Below, piece by piece: positions 1-11,899 of a stretch of 64,000 nucleotides of DNA. Every line of letters starts with the position of its first letter. Position 1 is the stretch's first letter. The position numbers and the translations under genes were made by a program. A model generated the notes under the pieces. It searched no databases and was not told where the DNA came from. It saw only the letters and a program-made list of their open reading frames with translations. The stretch is from Paramecium pentaurelia (Eukaryota; Ciliophora; Oligohymenophorea; Peniculida; Parameciidae), in the NCBI GenBank assembly GCA_905183005.1, contig CAJJDO010000152.1:85132-149131 (forward strand), given 5' to 3'.

Positions 1-1
1 A

Positions 2-2977
2 GTTTATTCATACTCAATGGTAATTATACTTAATTATTTAACATATGGATTAGTATTAGCTATTTTATTGGATGGATTCAGTAAATATTTAGATAGATAG
101 ATATTTTCAGAAATAGAAGATTCTGAATAATCTATAATGCAATCTTCAAATAATGAATAATTAGATACAGAAAATACATTATAATAAATAGAAATTAATC
201 CTATAGTATAAAATCAATAATTAGATTAAATAAAAAGTCGTAAAAGTAAATAAAAGACTGCTTTAATTCAACATCTAATAAATTCAATCAGATAAATTAA
301 TTAAAAAATATTAGATGCATCTCCTGAATTATATAATGGAATATAATGTGAATAATCTTTGTTTATTTTCAATAAAACTAATCATTTTAGAATGATGTGT
401 ATGATGATTGCAAGATCAAAATTTTATAATTTGATAAACGATGTATCTCTATCAGCATCGATAATTATTTTTATTATTTAAACATATAATGATTATGAAG
501 AAAATAAAGAAACATATCCACAAGAAGTTTAATTTTATCTCAACATTATTTTAGCAGTAGAATATATTATAAATGTTATTGCAAAAGGATTATTTATAGA
601 TATTGGTTCTCATTTCAATTCAATATGGCAAATTGTGGATGTGTTTTATTTGATATCATTCTTTTTCTAATATGAAAAAGATTATTATGTAAAACCAATC
701 TTTTAAATCCTTCTCTATTTTGGATATTTTAGACCTTTTAATCTTTTAAATAGAATTAAATTTTTGAATGTATTAAGTTCAGCACTTTATCAATCTTTAG
801 TAGATATATTAAATGTATTATTAACTCTCTTTTCAGTATGGATCATATTTGGAGTATATGGTATAATTCTCTATGAAGGATAATTTGGATTTTGTGAAGA
901 TAAAATGTAATTTAGATTAAATTATGAAGAATGTATACAATAAAATAAAACATGGGTTAATTTTAAACATAATTTTGATAATATTACAATGGCTATTCCA
1001 ACATTATTTACAGTCTCCACTTTTGATGGTTGGGGTGAAATGTTATAAATTGCTTAAAATAGTGATAGTAGAAATGTTGGACCTGTACCTTTTAATAGTT
1101 ATATACATACTTATGTATTTTTTATTACTTTTTGCTTTATTGGATCAATGTTTTTCTTGAGTCTATTTACTGGTGTTTTATTCTCTAATTTAAAAGCAAA
1201 TCAAAGTAAAATTGAATAAGGAGAATTCAATTAAAATTAGAAAGAATTTATTGAAATATCTGAAATCATTACAAAAGACATTCCTATATTTTCTACACCT
1301 CCAGATAATATCATTAGAAGATTAGCATCAATTATTATGAATAATTCTGCAATGTAATCTTTCTTTTTCCTTATCTTATTATTAGATGTTGTTAATAATA
1401 TCTTATTTCATTCTGGTATGAATATGAAATATCTCGATATTATTAATTATATACATCATGCATTTTCAATTTTCATTACTATCTGGAGTTTACTTCAATA
1501 TTTGGCATTAGGATTGTTTAGATTCTTTGATAATCATTGGAGATAATTCCTTTTAATTTTGAATCTCATTGCAATTACAGACCTTGCAATAGATCTCAAA
1601 TATAATTGGGTAGAAACCTACTATTATTCCAGTCCTTTAACAGAATATTATAGACTATATAGATTGTGTTTTGCATTAAGAAGCTTAAGATTGATTCTTA
1701 TATTTTAAGGTTTAATTAATATTTAGAGACTAATGAGAGTTATGGTTTATGCACTACCATTTTTAGGTAAAATATTCTTTATTCTAATTGATACTATGTT
1801 AGTCTTTGCTTTATTTGGATGTTAATTATATGGATAAATAGATTCAGGATAGATTATGGATGATCAAATTAATTTTCATAATATTGCTTAAGCTATGCTT
1901 ACATTATTTAAATGTGCATCTGGTGATGATTGGAGAACTATAATGACTGATACTATGCATCATAATCCAAATTGTTCAACAGACTCATCTTATTGTGGAT
2001 CTACTTATAATTAAATTTACTTTTTTCTATTTATGTTATTATCCAATTATGTTTTTTTAAATTTGTTTGTTTTAGGATTGATAGAATAATTTGAGTCATT
2101 TTTTTAAGTTCAAAATTCAATTATCCAAACTTATGTAGAAAATGAAGATAGAATTAAAACTATTTGGTGCAAGTATTATTATATAAATCTATTTAAATAG
2201 ATACTCTCCAGAAACATAAGGTAAAGCTATGCATTACAAATTTCTTTGTAGATTTCTATTAGATCTTGGATCACCTTTGGGAAGAGGAAAAGAAGAAAAT
2301 CTTTGGGATGCTGCCAAATAAGCATCTGCATTCAAATTAAAATGGTATCATTAATCTCTATATTTTTAAGTGATCATCATGGTTATATTCAATATAATTA
2401 ATTGATTTATGAATTGTTTAGAACATGCTTTTAAGATGATGTATTTAAAACTGGGAGTAAAGATGCAATAAAATAGATTAAATAATATAATAAAGAAATG
2501 CAAATGAAATTAATGAATTATCGAAGGAATCTATTTATTAAGAGAGCTAATATATGCTTAGTTGATCTAAGAACTAATTTTAATATTCTTCATGATTACT
2601 TGAATGTTCTCATTGCTTTCAAGGCATGGGAATCTCATTCTATTAGTTTGATAAAGAAAATTAATAAAAGAAATAAAGATTACACTGAAAATACTGAATT
2701 AGAAGAATAAAATCCAGAAGAGTAATTTTATTATTTTATTAAAAGACTTTAATATAGTGGGCATTCTTTCTTAAATGAAATGACTGTATTCAGAGGATCA
2801 GCTTAGATTAGTGACACAGATAGATTTCATCCTGTAATCACAGATGAAAACCAAACTAAACATCTTTTAACATTTTAAAGTTAAGAAATACTGCAACTTC
2901 CAGAAATACCATTATATGATCATTAATTGGAGAGTAGTTCCAAGAATGCTTTGTTTATATATAATCCACAAAAGTGA
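2..2977 (+). CDS. Voltage-gated calcium channel alpha-1-like subunit, 3' part (domain II S6 through C-terminus)
   Basis: A partial gene entering from the left edge; about 972 residues are visible in ciliate code, ending at TGA 2975-2977. It is a plasma or ciliary membrane channel. The visible part starts in a hydrophobic S6 helix and contains domains III and IV. Pore loops read TVSTFDGWGEM (near 1010-1045) and KCASGDDWRTI (near 1911-1945), which match Cav loops III and IV but with Asp where most Cav channels have Glu. The domain IV S4 has regularly spaced Arg (YRLYRLCFALRSLR, near 1650-1690); the domain III S4 is poorly charged. Two introns are supported by frame: 2221-2251 (31 nt) and 2345-2370 (26 nt). 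The cytosolic tail is about 270 residues. Calcium channel is more likely than sodium channel because of the acidic residues at both visible filter positions. In Paramecium, Cav channels carry the ciliary action potential; assignment to that role is inference. Confidence 0.85.
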
Positions 2978-3403
2978 ACTAAGTTTGACAAATATTGATT
3001 TTGTAATTAGTTTTAATATCATAATCATTTTATTTAAAGATTTTATATCATTTGTAATATATTATTATGATTATTTACACAATTTTAGTTTATAGATTAA
3101 AATTTTAAAAATATTTATTCAATTTTAGCATTGTATATTTGGAATAAAACTAAAAAGGAAATAATACCTATTTTGATTTAATTATAGGTAATTAAGAAAT
3201 AAAATTACAAATGAGATAAATTTATAATATAAAAATACAATTTATTATTAGATTAAATAAATTAATATATTGGTTTATTTTGCAAAACAAAAAAATTCTA
3301 TATTAATATTTTTGATTCTTTTAAATAAAAATATAAATAATTAATATCTATAAATATATATTATATTTATAGAATTATTGAATAAGGTAATAGAATAAAA
3401 TGA
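2978..3403. other. AT-rich spacer between convergent genes
   Basis: About 425 bp between two TGA stops on opposite strands. I see A/T runs and no open frame, repeat or RNA fold that I can support. It presumably holds the two 3' UTRs. Confidence 0.5.
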
Positions 3404-5363
3404 TCAAAATTTTTTCTAAGAATTTTTAATAATAGAACATAATTCTTATTTTTATTAATTCTATTAATTTTGTTTGGCTAATTACTTCAACATTTATTGT
3501 ATCATTAAACCTTTCATATTTTTTGATATTGATTCCTATTTTTCACTATGAAGTCTTCTAAAATGTTGTGTTTGAGGTGAACTATGATTGTTATTGCTAT
3601 GAAAGTTTAGCAAAGGAGATTCTTTTTCGTGTCTTTCAGTCAAACATCCTAATTCTGGTATAGATAACTTATTATAAAGTGCTTTTCCATCTGATTTGTT
3701 TTTTTTGTGTTGTTTTTTTTCATTAATATCATTGAATTATTATTGAGAATTACAATTAATTTTTAATTTATCAAATTAATTTAGTACTTTATCTTGATGA
3801 GAACTCTATTTTATATGATTAATAGGTTTTGGTTTTTTTGAATTTAAAACTTTTTTAAATAAATTTTTAGCTAATAAACCAAATTATTATTAGGGTTATT
3901 AAGTAGAATTAATTTATTTTCCTTTCTTAATTTGATTGATATCTGGTTTAGAATTTTGAAGATTTTATTTTTTATAATTAATGGATGGACTATTTCTATT
4001 AGAATAAGAAGTAAATAATATATTAGTACCAGATAAAGGTCGATGAGTAATGGAACCATGTTTAAATTTATTATATTAAGGATCATTATAAGTATCTTCA
4101 ATAAGTAATTTAGCCAGAGAATTCAATTTGACATTATTATTATTGTTAATTTATGGTTATTATGTTTTCAGATGTGTAGAACTAATAGATACTTTATGTA
4201 AGGAAAGAGTAGGTGTATTATTTTGATTTACATCACGTATAATTTTATTGATTTTGATTTGATTCTTAGGCACAATAGTTTTAGATTTGTTTTTAATTAA
4301 TTCTTAGGGTTTAGTATCTAATTTAGTTAAACTTTCAATTATATCTGTAGATGCTTGTCTGTTAGATTTCTTTGATAAATTATTTAATTAATCTTTAGCA
4401 AAAGTGATCTTCTTTTCAATAGAACCAATACTGTATTTTATATCATTCTTTTTATGTAGACTATAACTAGGTTATCCTTTTTGATGTATTTTAGCCTTTT
4501 ATTTTTAGATTAATTCTATAATTCTATGTTCTTGAGATTATTTGGGATTTGGAGATGTTGTTTATTTTTTATTAAATTTGGTTCCAATATATAATAAGAA
4601 ATTATCTAAAGTAATCTTTTCTTTTTTAGGTATTGGAGCAATAGAAAATGAAGACATGTCATCAAAGTGTTCTAGATGCTTAAATAACTCATTAATAGTT
4701 TATGATGTATCTTTGCGAAAAGGTTTTTCATTCTAAGCAGTTTTATAGTTAACAATTTTTTACTTTTAACCAACTTATTTCTTTCAGAATTTAAGTCTGT
4801 TGCACAACTTCATTTTCAGGCTCTTCTTATTCTTGAGGTAGAGATTCTTATGAATTAGCAGGAGATGGTCTATCACCTACTATACCTTTAGGTGGTTTTT
4901 AAGGATTTAATTTATTTTCTTCTTCAATGATTTTAGCTATTCGAAAATAATCGTACTTTCGTTTCTTATCATAATATTTATTTAAAACTGTACACACAGG
5001 CTCTTAAAATATTCTAGCAATATCTGCATGGAACTAATTCAATTAAATATGATACTTTATAATATTCTGTAAGTAATACAATTTTTTATGGATATTCCTC
5101 TAATTTATAAAATCGCTTAAGATATTCATCCTATCATTATGTATTAATTAAGGTACTTCTTCATCTATAGTCAGCCAATCTTTAAAATGTATAACATGTT
5201 TTGTTGATGCATCACTTAATATTTCATTTATTTCTCTAATGTAATAATAATTTTAAGAATGCTGATATTTCTTATATAAGTTGAAATTCATAACAGTCAT
5301 AGGCTTTCTAACTATCATTGGTAAGGTTTGAGATTGCTCTACGAATTTAAAATTCTAACTCAT
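3404..5363 (-). CDS. Unknown low-complexity protein with conserved-looking N-terminal block
   Basis: 642 residues; ATG at 5363, TGA at 3406-3404. One intron, 4733-4763 (31 nt), removes an in-frame TGA. I do not recognise the family. The first ~170 residues are compact and helical-looking (MSQNFKFVEQSQTLPMIVRK at the start, then YYYIREINEILSDAS and FHADIARIFQEPVCTVL). After residue ~190 the chain becomes Asn/Gln/Ser/Lys-rich and likely disordered, ending in polyQ-like and basic patches. No membrane segment or signal peptide. It lies 59 bp downstream of the K+ channel on the same strand and converges on the Ca channel. Two-part architecture (ordered head, disordered tail) suggests a scaffold or regulator, but that is only inference. 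Confidence 0.75.
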
Positions 5364-5422
5364 ATTGTTAATTAATTTTAATTATATAAATTCTATACGC
5401 ATACGAATTTACAAATAACTTA

Positions 5423-8047
5423 TCATTGCATTACCAAATCAACTGAGAAGTAAAGATTCTTCCTTCTCTGACATAACTTAGGACTTATGTCATCATTAGT
5501 TAATTTGAATTAATCAATTATATTACAAGGTTATAAAAAGTACAATGCTAATCTTCTTAATAATTTTAAGTTTCTCTTTTGTTGTTTCTCTTTGAATAGA
5601 TTCTTATAATTATCATTAGGGTAATAATTTTTATAATTAAGAGCACTTTCAAATTAAGATTTATCAAAATAATAATCCATATTATTTAATTACAATACAT
5701 ATTATATTAAATCTTGCTCTTTTTTAAAAATGCTACTTTTTAATTCATCCAAAACTTTCAATCTTAATGTTAATGTATTTTGTAATAGTTACTTACTTTT
5801 CTTAGGATCTATTTAATGGAATGTAATATATTATGAATATTCATTATTAATAGAAATAATCTTATGAACAGCTTATTTGAATTTATTGATCTTTTAGTAT
5901 TATTATTTTTCTGGAGTTTTATCTTATTCATTAGAATAATGAGAACTTTATTCTAAAGGTTATATTTCACTTAATGATTATTTTGCTGATTCTACTTCAT
6001 TTATCAAATATTCAGCTGAATAAAGTTTGACAATTTCAGGATTGTCTTTCAATAATTATTATGATGCTATTTTTAATCCTTCTATTACTTATTCTTGAGT
6101 TAAAAAATTCATAATTCTAATTCTACGATTAAATTTAGTCCTTTTTTAATAATTCGGAAAAGTAAATGACTTTAAGATTTTTTCTTTATCAGGAACATAA
6201 TGAATTTTAGGACAATTAATCATAGAATGATATTTTTTATTGCAAGAAAAACATGTCTAAGGAAGTAATTCCTAATTTTAATCAGTAAATAACATTGAAT
6301 CCTTAATTTAACAATATTTTTCATAATCTTCTGGATATTCTTATAATAATTTTAAGAAATATTTTTATTCTAAACAAATCAATTTAGAAAAACCAACACT
6401 TCTATATTTCTCTGGTTTTTAAGAAGAAGTAATAAAATTATTTAATCCTATTGATTATCCTGATACAAGTGTTCCTAAATTCAATCCATTTGAATGCTAA
6501 ATCTATAGTTCTCCTGATATTATATAATACAAATTATTCTAAGATGAATCATCTGTATGTAATTCTTATTCTGGCTATAAAGCAATTTCTTTTGCAAATT
6601 TAACTAAACTTGCTCTAAATTCTTCTGAAAATCCTATACTAAATAATGAACATTTATTTAATATTTATTTATATGATTCTGTTACTAAAGAGTCTTTTAA
6701 ATCTGTTGATAATTATGCTATTAATTATTCAACTTCATCATTTTTACTTACTTATTAGTTTTCCCATCTAAATGTTAAATATTCTCTAATTTAAATTTAT
6801 AAATCCTATGATATCTTCTATTAAGTTAAATAAGTAGATATAATTCTTAATTTCCTTTTCTTTTCAACAGTGTAAACTGATATTTATTAAATGATGGTTC
6901 CCAAAGTATTCACACTATATGGTAATTAAATACTGGCTGCTATAATATAAGTAACTGCTAAGACTTTTTCAGCAGATGATTAAGGTGTTACATCTCCATA
7001 TCCAATTGTAAACATAGTTACAGCAGAATAATAGAATGATTATAAATATTAAATTTACCATTCAGCATCTTCAACTCCACTTTATAATACCCAACTTTTA
7101 TTATATTTTGTAATACTATAATTTCCAACAAGCATCCAAATACAAGAAAAAAAATGAATTGAATAAAAGAGTACAAATAATAATTTTACTAATTCTAAGA
7201 TCGATTAGATTTATTTGTTAAAATTTAATGTCTCTTCATAATAATTAACTATTGTGATTATAGGTTTAAAATGCACTAAAAATAAGATTAATATTAAAAA
7301 GCTAAAAGTGGATTTTGTTCCATATAGTGCTTCTTCTGATATTGAAATAAAGAAAAACAATATCAATAAAAAGACTGTGAACCATTGCAATCCATATGAA
7401 TTAAAGAGACTATGTTTTAAAATCATTATTCTATTAGTCACTAATTGTCCATCCTTATAATAAGCAGTATTCAAACTCAATATTAAATCAAATATTATGA
7501 ACAAAAGAGATATAATAGATATACCTTAAAAATCATAAAAAATAAATGATTTTTATTGCCAACCTAAATCTAAAGGAATTACAAATGTGAAATACAATCG
7601 AGTTAAGACTGATATGGCATCCCATAATATTTTAAATTTTGCATATGGATATAAAATAGGTACTCTATCCAATTTTTTTTTAAATGAATTTTTTAGATTA
7701 TTCAAAAATAACTATTATCTTCCATTTATTTTTGGAATTGTTGATTTTTTTTAGATTTAAGTCTTTTATGAACTTGCCTTATCATTGATCATTTGTAATT
7801 ATAATTTATTTAATTGCTTAATCTTTTAATTTCCAGATTGCATATTCTTCATAAACTTTTGAACATAAATGTCCCTCTTTTGACTATTGAATTTTTTCTT
7901 TTAGCTTCCCTATATTGCCAATGATTGTAAAATATTAGATTAATAGCCTCTACTTGTTACTTTATTTGTATTCATAGGCTAATTCTCCTTAAACTAATTA
8001 TCATCAAAATACTTTGTCTCTAAATTATCATTTCTTGTTGAATTCAT
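5423..8047 (-). CDS. Potassium channel with cyclic-nucleotide-binding domain and C-terminal CCHC zinc-knuckle motif
   Basis: 874 residues, no intron needed. Six-transmembrane K+ channel of the EAG/HCN-like CNBD superfamily, membrane-located. Residues ~1-120 are cytosolic; hydrophobic helices follow from ~140; the pore signature TMFTIGYGD is near residue 347 (DNA near 6995-7025), the classic GYG K+ filter. An S6/C-linker leads to a CNBD at ~470-590, with FSEEFRASLVKFAKEI before it and YYIISGELQIQHSNG inside it. Just after the CNBD, at DNA 6212-6253, is C-x2-C-x4-H-x4-C, exactly the spacing of a retroviral-type zinc knuckle, unusual for a channel. A ~250-residue helical tail follows. The S4 charge pattern is not obvious, so voltage dependence is uncertain. 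Such channels are greatly expanded in ciliates. Confidence 0.9.
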
Positions 8048-8371
8048 AGAAAAATTAATTATCTTCAAATAACATTAATATAAAATTCAAATAAACTTTG
8101 TCCACGTAAAATCATTAACAATCAAAAGTTATAAATACTAAACAAGAAACACAATTTATTATATTTTATAAATACTTCTAAATATAAAAATTACTAATTC
8201 TTTTTATAATAAATCTGAGAATTGGTAAATACTATTCTATTATTTATAAATTTAATGTATTTACTTTTACATCTAAGTATGATTATAAGTATAATATAAG
8301 TTAGATTGTTTATTTAAATTTATATTATTAAATATATAAAATTGTAAAAAATAGAATATAAAAAGTTTCAT
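8048..8371. other. AT-rich spacer (promoter side of K+ channel gene)
   Basis: 324 bp containing the 5' flank of the K+ channel gene and the 3' flank of the next minus-strand gene. No gene or structured element seen. Confidence 0.4.
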
Positions 8372-9175
8372 TCATTTTGTGAAATCACTCTTTATTTAGT
8401 TTATTAGAATATTAAATTATTCATCTATTTCAGTTTTCTTACCTTTATCTAATTTTTAGTAATAAGGTAATAAAGATTTTTAAACTGATTGTAATTGTAA
8501 AACTATAGCTGAAAGTTCCTTAGGTAATTTTTTAGAAGATGAATTAAATTGTGTTTTTTTACTACCAGAAGTTCCATTATTTGATAATTTTAGATTCTCT
8601 TTAGCTGCTTTTTTAGTACCTGAAAAGGCATCACTCTCTAAATTGAATTTATATCTATTTTTACTTGATAATGCTCCTACATATAATGAACTTGTCTTCT
8701 TATGATTAGAATTTTATTAATGTGTTGAAGGTAATTTGGATGTTGATTAATTTATCTCAAATAATTATCTAGGTTTTATCATTATTTCTTCTGGCTTCAA
8801 TGGACTTACTTCTCTTGTTTCTGGAATCTCCTCTAACAATTATCTATATAAATATGTACCGATCACAAAGCTTTCATTTTTTTATGTAGTAGAATGATAG
8901 TGAAATGATTAGGATATGTGAGTTGGAGTAGTTTAGGTAATTGATTTATGTCTTTGCCAAAGATCAATAAGTTATTCCACATTCTAATTTGCTTATTTGA
9001 GTTTGACTGTAAAACTAGTTTGTATGAATGGTTTACCTCTATCCACAGAGAGTGCCTTGGAACTTTATCTAGATTGATTTAAATTGAGAACTAAAGGTTA
9101 GGGATTCACTTTATAATCTGTTCTTAAATAATGGCTATTGAATATTTGAGGACTTTGAACTTAATGATTGTTCAT
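8372..9175 (-). CDS. Unknown Ser/Gln-rich protein
   Basis: 267 residues; ATG 9175, TGA 8374-8372, no intron needed. Not recognised. The sequence begins MNNHQVQSPQIFNSHYLRTD and is polar throughout with Ser, Asn, Lys and Gln enrichment; a somewhat hydrophobic region (SFVIGTYLYRQLLEEIPE) lies in the middle. No membrane helix, signal peptide or known motif. An upstream in-frame exon joined by a 34 nt intron is conceivable, so the start is not certain. Likely a cytosolic, partly disordered protein. Confidence 0.65.
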
Positions 9176-9401
9176 AACAGCTACAAAATTAAAATTAATT
9201 ATATGAACATAAAACATAAGATTAAGTTCATTTATTAAACACTCATTCTAAGTCAATTCAATAATGTTAATGAAATGATTAGAAAATGGTTAGGTTTCAT
9301 ATAAATAAGAATAATAAAAATAGAGTACTATAATGTATAATTTTTGTAAGATAGAAAATATGAAAACAACAAATGATAATAATTTAACCATATAATAAAG
9401 T

Positions 9402-10618
9402 TCATAATTATTTCTTTTTATAATTTGGAGTTCCTTATTATGATTTGATTAATTAGTTTGGTGTTTTGTGTCGAACATTTAAACTTTAAATCGAACTTTT
9501 TATCTCTTCCATATTTTTAAGATTGAATTATAAAGTACTTCTACCTTTAACAAAAAAATTATTAGTTTATTGTGATATTGGTTTCTTTTTGGTTAATAAA
9601 TTGTTATTAATTGCAATTTTAGTAGAGAATACTTTCTTGGCTAATTCAAATAATAATTCATTTTATTATGGATTATTTCTAGCAGTAGTTTAACAAGATT
9701 TAGTTAATTCAATATTACCTAAAGATGCTTATCTAGATTTTAATTATGGAGGTCTTTTTATTGTTGTTGTTATTTATGTTTATTAATATTGTTATTTTTA
9801 TGTTTCATTTTTTATTTTTGTATTTGATGATTATCTAGATAATTATGGAGATCTTAGATTACGTTCTGTTAATGGTGGTGATTTAATAAGTTTTGTTTTA
9901 TTTTCTTTAGGTTTTAATAAATTAGTTTCAAGTTATTTACACTGAAGTTTTTAAGCTTCAATGACAGGATTGATTTATTTTTGTATGAATTTATTATAAT
10001 TAAGAATTTGAAAGGGTTAAGGTTTTTATGCATTATTTCCAATCATTTTAACAAGATCTTTTAAAATAGTGGAATTACTAGATATATCTGTTTAAGTGGA
10101 TTCAATTTTTAAATCTTTTAATAAGTTCTTCATTTAACTGACTGATTGATCTTCAGAGGTATCTTTAACTTTACGAGGAGAATCCTATTTTATATTTTTA
10201 GGATTTTAACAGAGACCCAATTCTTACTTAATTTTCAAATACTAATATTCTCTATTTCTTTCCATTCTCTTGTTGATTGTTTTTGAACTGAAATTTCTTG
10301 GTATATTGATGTGATATTTATAGTATTCAAGTAGGGCTGGCAATCGATCATCACTTTCGAAAAAACGGTAATATCTAGATCAGTTGGTTGAGGGTACCTC
10401 CGCATGTACTCATTTTGATCATTGAAGTGCAAATGATCTTTATAATGAATGGTGCATTTCACAGATCGATCTTCAATAATGTCATTAATGTCTTTCTCAT
10501 AAAAGAAGTTTTGTGATTAAGAGTATTTACAATACAAGGCTCTCTTGAGTATTAAATGAAAAGACCCATCATTTCTTAGTTTTTCACAAAACATGCACTT
10601 TCTTTAATTAACTAACAT
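9402..10618 (-). CDS. Unknown protein with Cys-containing N-terminus and Gln/Lys-rich tail
   Basis: 398 residues; ATG 10618, TGA 9404-9402. A 20 nt intron at 10223-10242 (one of the shortest usable ciliate introns) is needed to escape a TGA and gives a smooth frame (ENIKLGLCQNPKNIKQD). The N-terminus, MLVNQRKCMFCEKLRNDGSF, has a CxxC pair followed by further Cys, so weak metal binding is possible. The remaining two thirds are Gln/Asn/Lys/Ser-rich and probably disordered. No family recognised. The gene diverges from the PP2C gene with 77 bp between the start codons. Confidence 0.7.
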
Positions 10619-10695
10619 TTATTAATTATAATGAATTAAGAAACAGAAAAAAAAAGAGTTGTATTATTAAATATCTTAAACATATAATTATATTA
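10619..10695. promoter_or_regulatory. 77 bp divergent intergenic region
   Basis: The only DNA between the start codons of the minus-strand unknown gene and the plus-strand PP2C gene. It must contain at least part of both promoters and both 5' UTRs. It is A/T rich; no recognisable motif beyond A-tracts was seen. Confidence 0.45.
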
Positions 10696-11873
10696 ATGCA
10701 ACCAAATTCAATTAGTTCTCCAAAATTCAAAGTGAGTCGTTTCAATCCTTATAGAGAACATTTGAAAACACAAATTGCACACACTTCTTTGCTTACTTTA
10801 AAACCAAGGGCATCTTTGCCTAAAATCTAAAAAAACACTTCTCAAATTTCTTAGAGAAGTGAAATACCTTTGTTAAAAATGCAAACAATGGGGTCACCCC
10901 TTAATTAGAGTTTTCTATTAGAAATGGAGAAAGTGTATTGTGTATGGCATAGTGAAACTGGTATAGTGGGGGGAGAATAGAAAGTATTTAATCCTTAGCA
11001 TGTTAGAAACATAATTAAGATGCTATTTTAGTTTAAAACATGAAAAATTATTAGTTGTTTATCGTTTGTGATGGTCATGGATCTTCAGGTCATTTAGTCT
11101 CTAACTATGTTTTGAATACTCTTATACAATAGATAGAATAAGGTATGCAAAGAAATCAATATATGCTATAATATAACACTTAATTACATAAGACAGTAAT
11201 AAAAGGAGCATTTGCAAAAACATCAAGTTTATTAGAATAAAGTTCTCTACCAATCATTAGAAGTGGATGTACTTGTAATATAGTGATGTTACTATAATAA
11301 AATATAGTACCAGCAGATTTGGGGGATTTTTAATAAGAATTTCAAAAGGAATCAGTAGTTTATTGTGCAAATGTAGGAGATAGTAGAGCCATGATGGTAA
11401 GTAGGGGAATTAGAGGAGGATTGATAATAAATTAATTGAGCATGGATCATAGATTAGATGTAGTAGAGGAGAAGAATAGAATCAAATAGAAAGGAGGAAC
11501 AATAGCATAATTATAACATAATGGATAATCAGTAGGTCCATATAGAGTATGGTTGGATGAGATGTAAGGTTCAGGTTTAGCTATGTCAAGAAGTTTTGGA
11601 GATACATAAATGTAATCGGTGGGAGTTACATCAGAACCTACAATATATGAGTAAAAAGTAAGACCATAAGATTTATTTATGGTAATTGCATCAGATGGTA
11701 TTTGGGAATATATGACAAATTAATAAGTGGCAAAGTTGGTGTATGAGAAATATGAATAATAAGATTAGGCAGCATAATATTTAGTATAATAAGCTTAGCA
11801 ATAATGGAAGGAAAATGATGTAGTAGTAGATGATATTAGTTGTATTGTTGTATTTTTTAATTAATCATTATGA
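10696..11873 (+). CDS. PP2C-type (PPM) protein phosphatase
   Basis: 384 residues; one intron, 10984-11006 (23 nt), restores frame and creates the KHNQDAILVQN motif. It is a Mg2+/Mn2+-dependent Ser/Thr phosphatase. Diagnostic PP2C motifs appear in order: NQD (motif 1 region), FIVCDGHGSSGHLV (metal-binding DGH), YCANVGDSRAMMV, SMDHRLD, GSGLAMSRSFGDTQM, VIASDGIWEYM and DDISCIVVFF at the end, so all key acidic residues are present. The first ~100 residues are a basic, Ser/Pro-containing extension without a transmembrane helix, so the enzyme is probably soluble. It converges with the SUMO protease gene, with 26 bp between stops. Substrate unknown. Confidence 0.93.
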
Positions 11874-11899
11874 TAATAATAAAGATAAAATTTACACTC

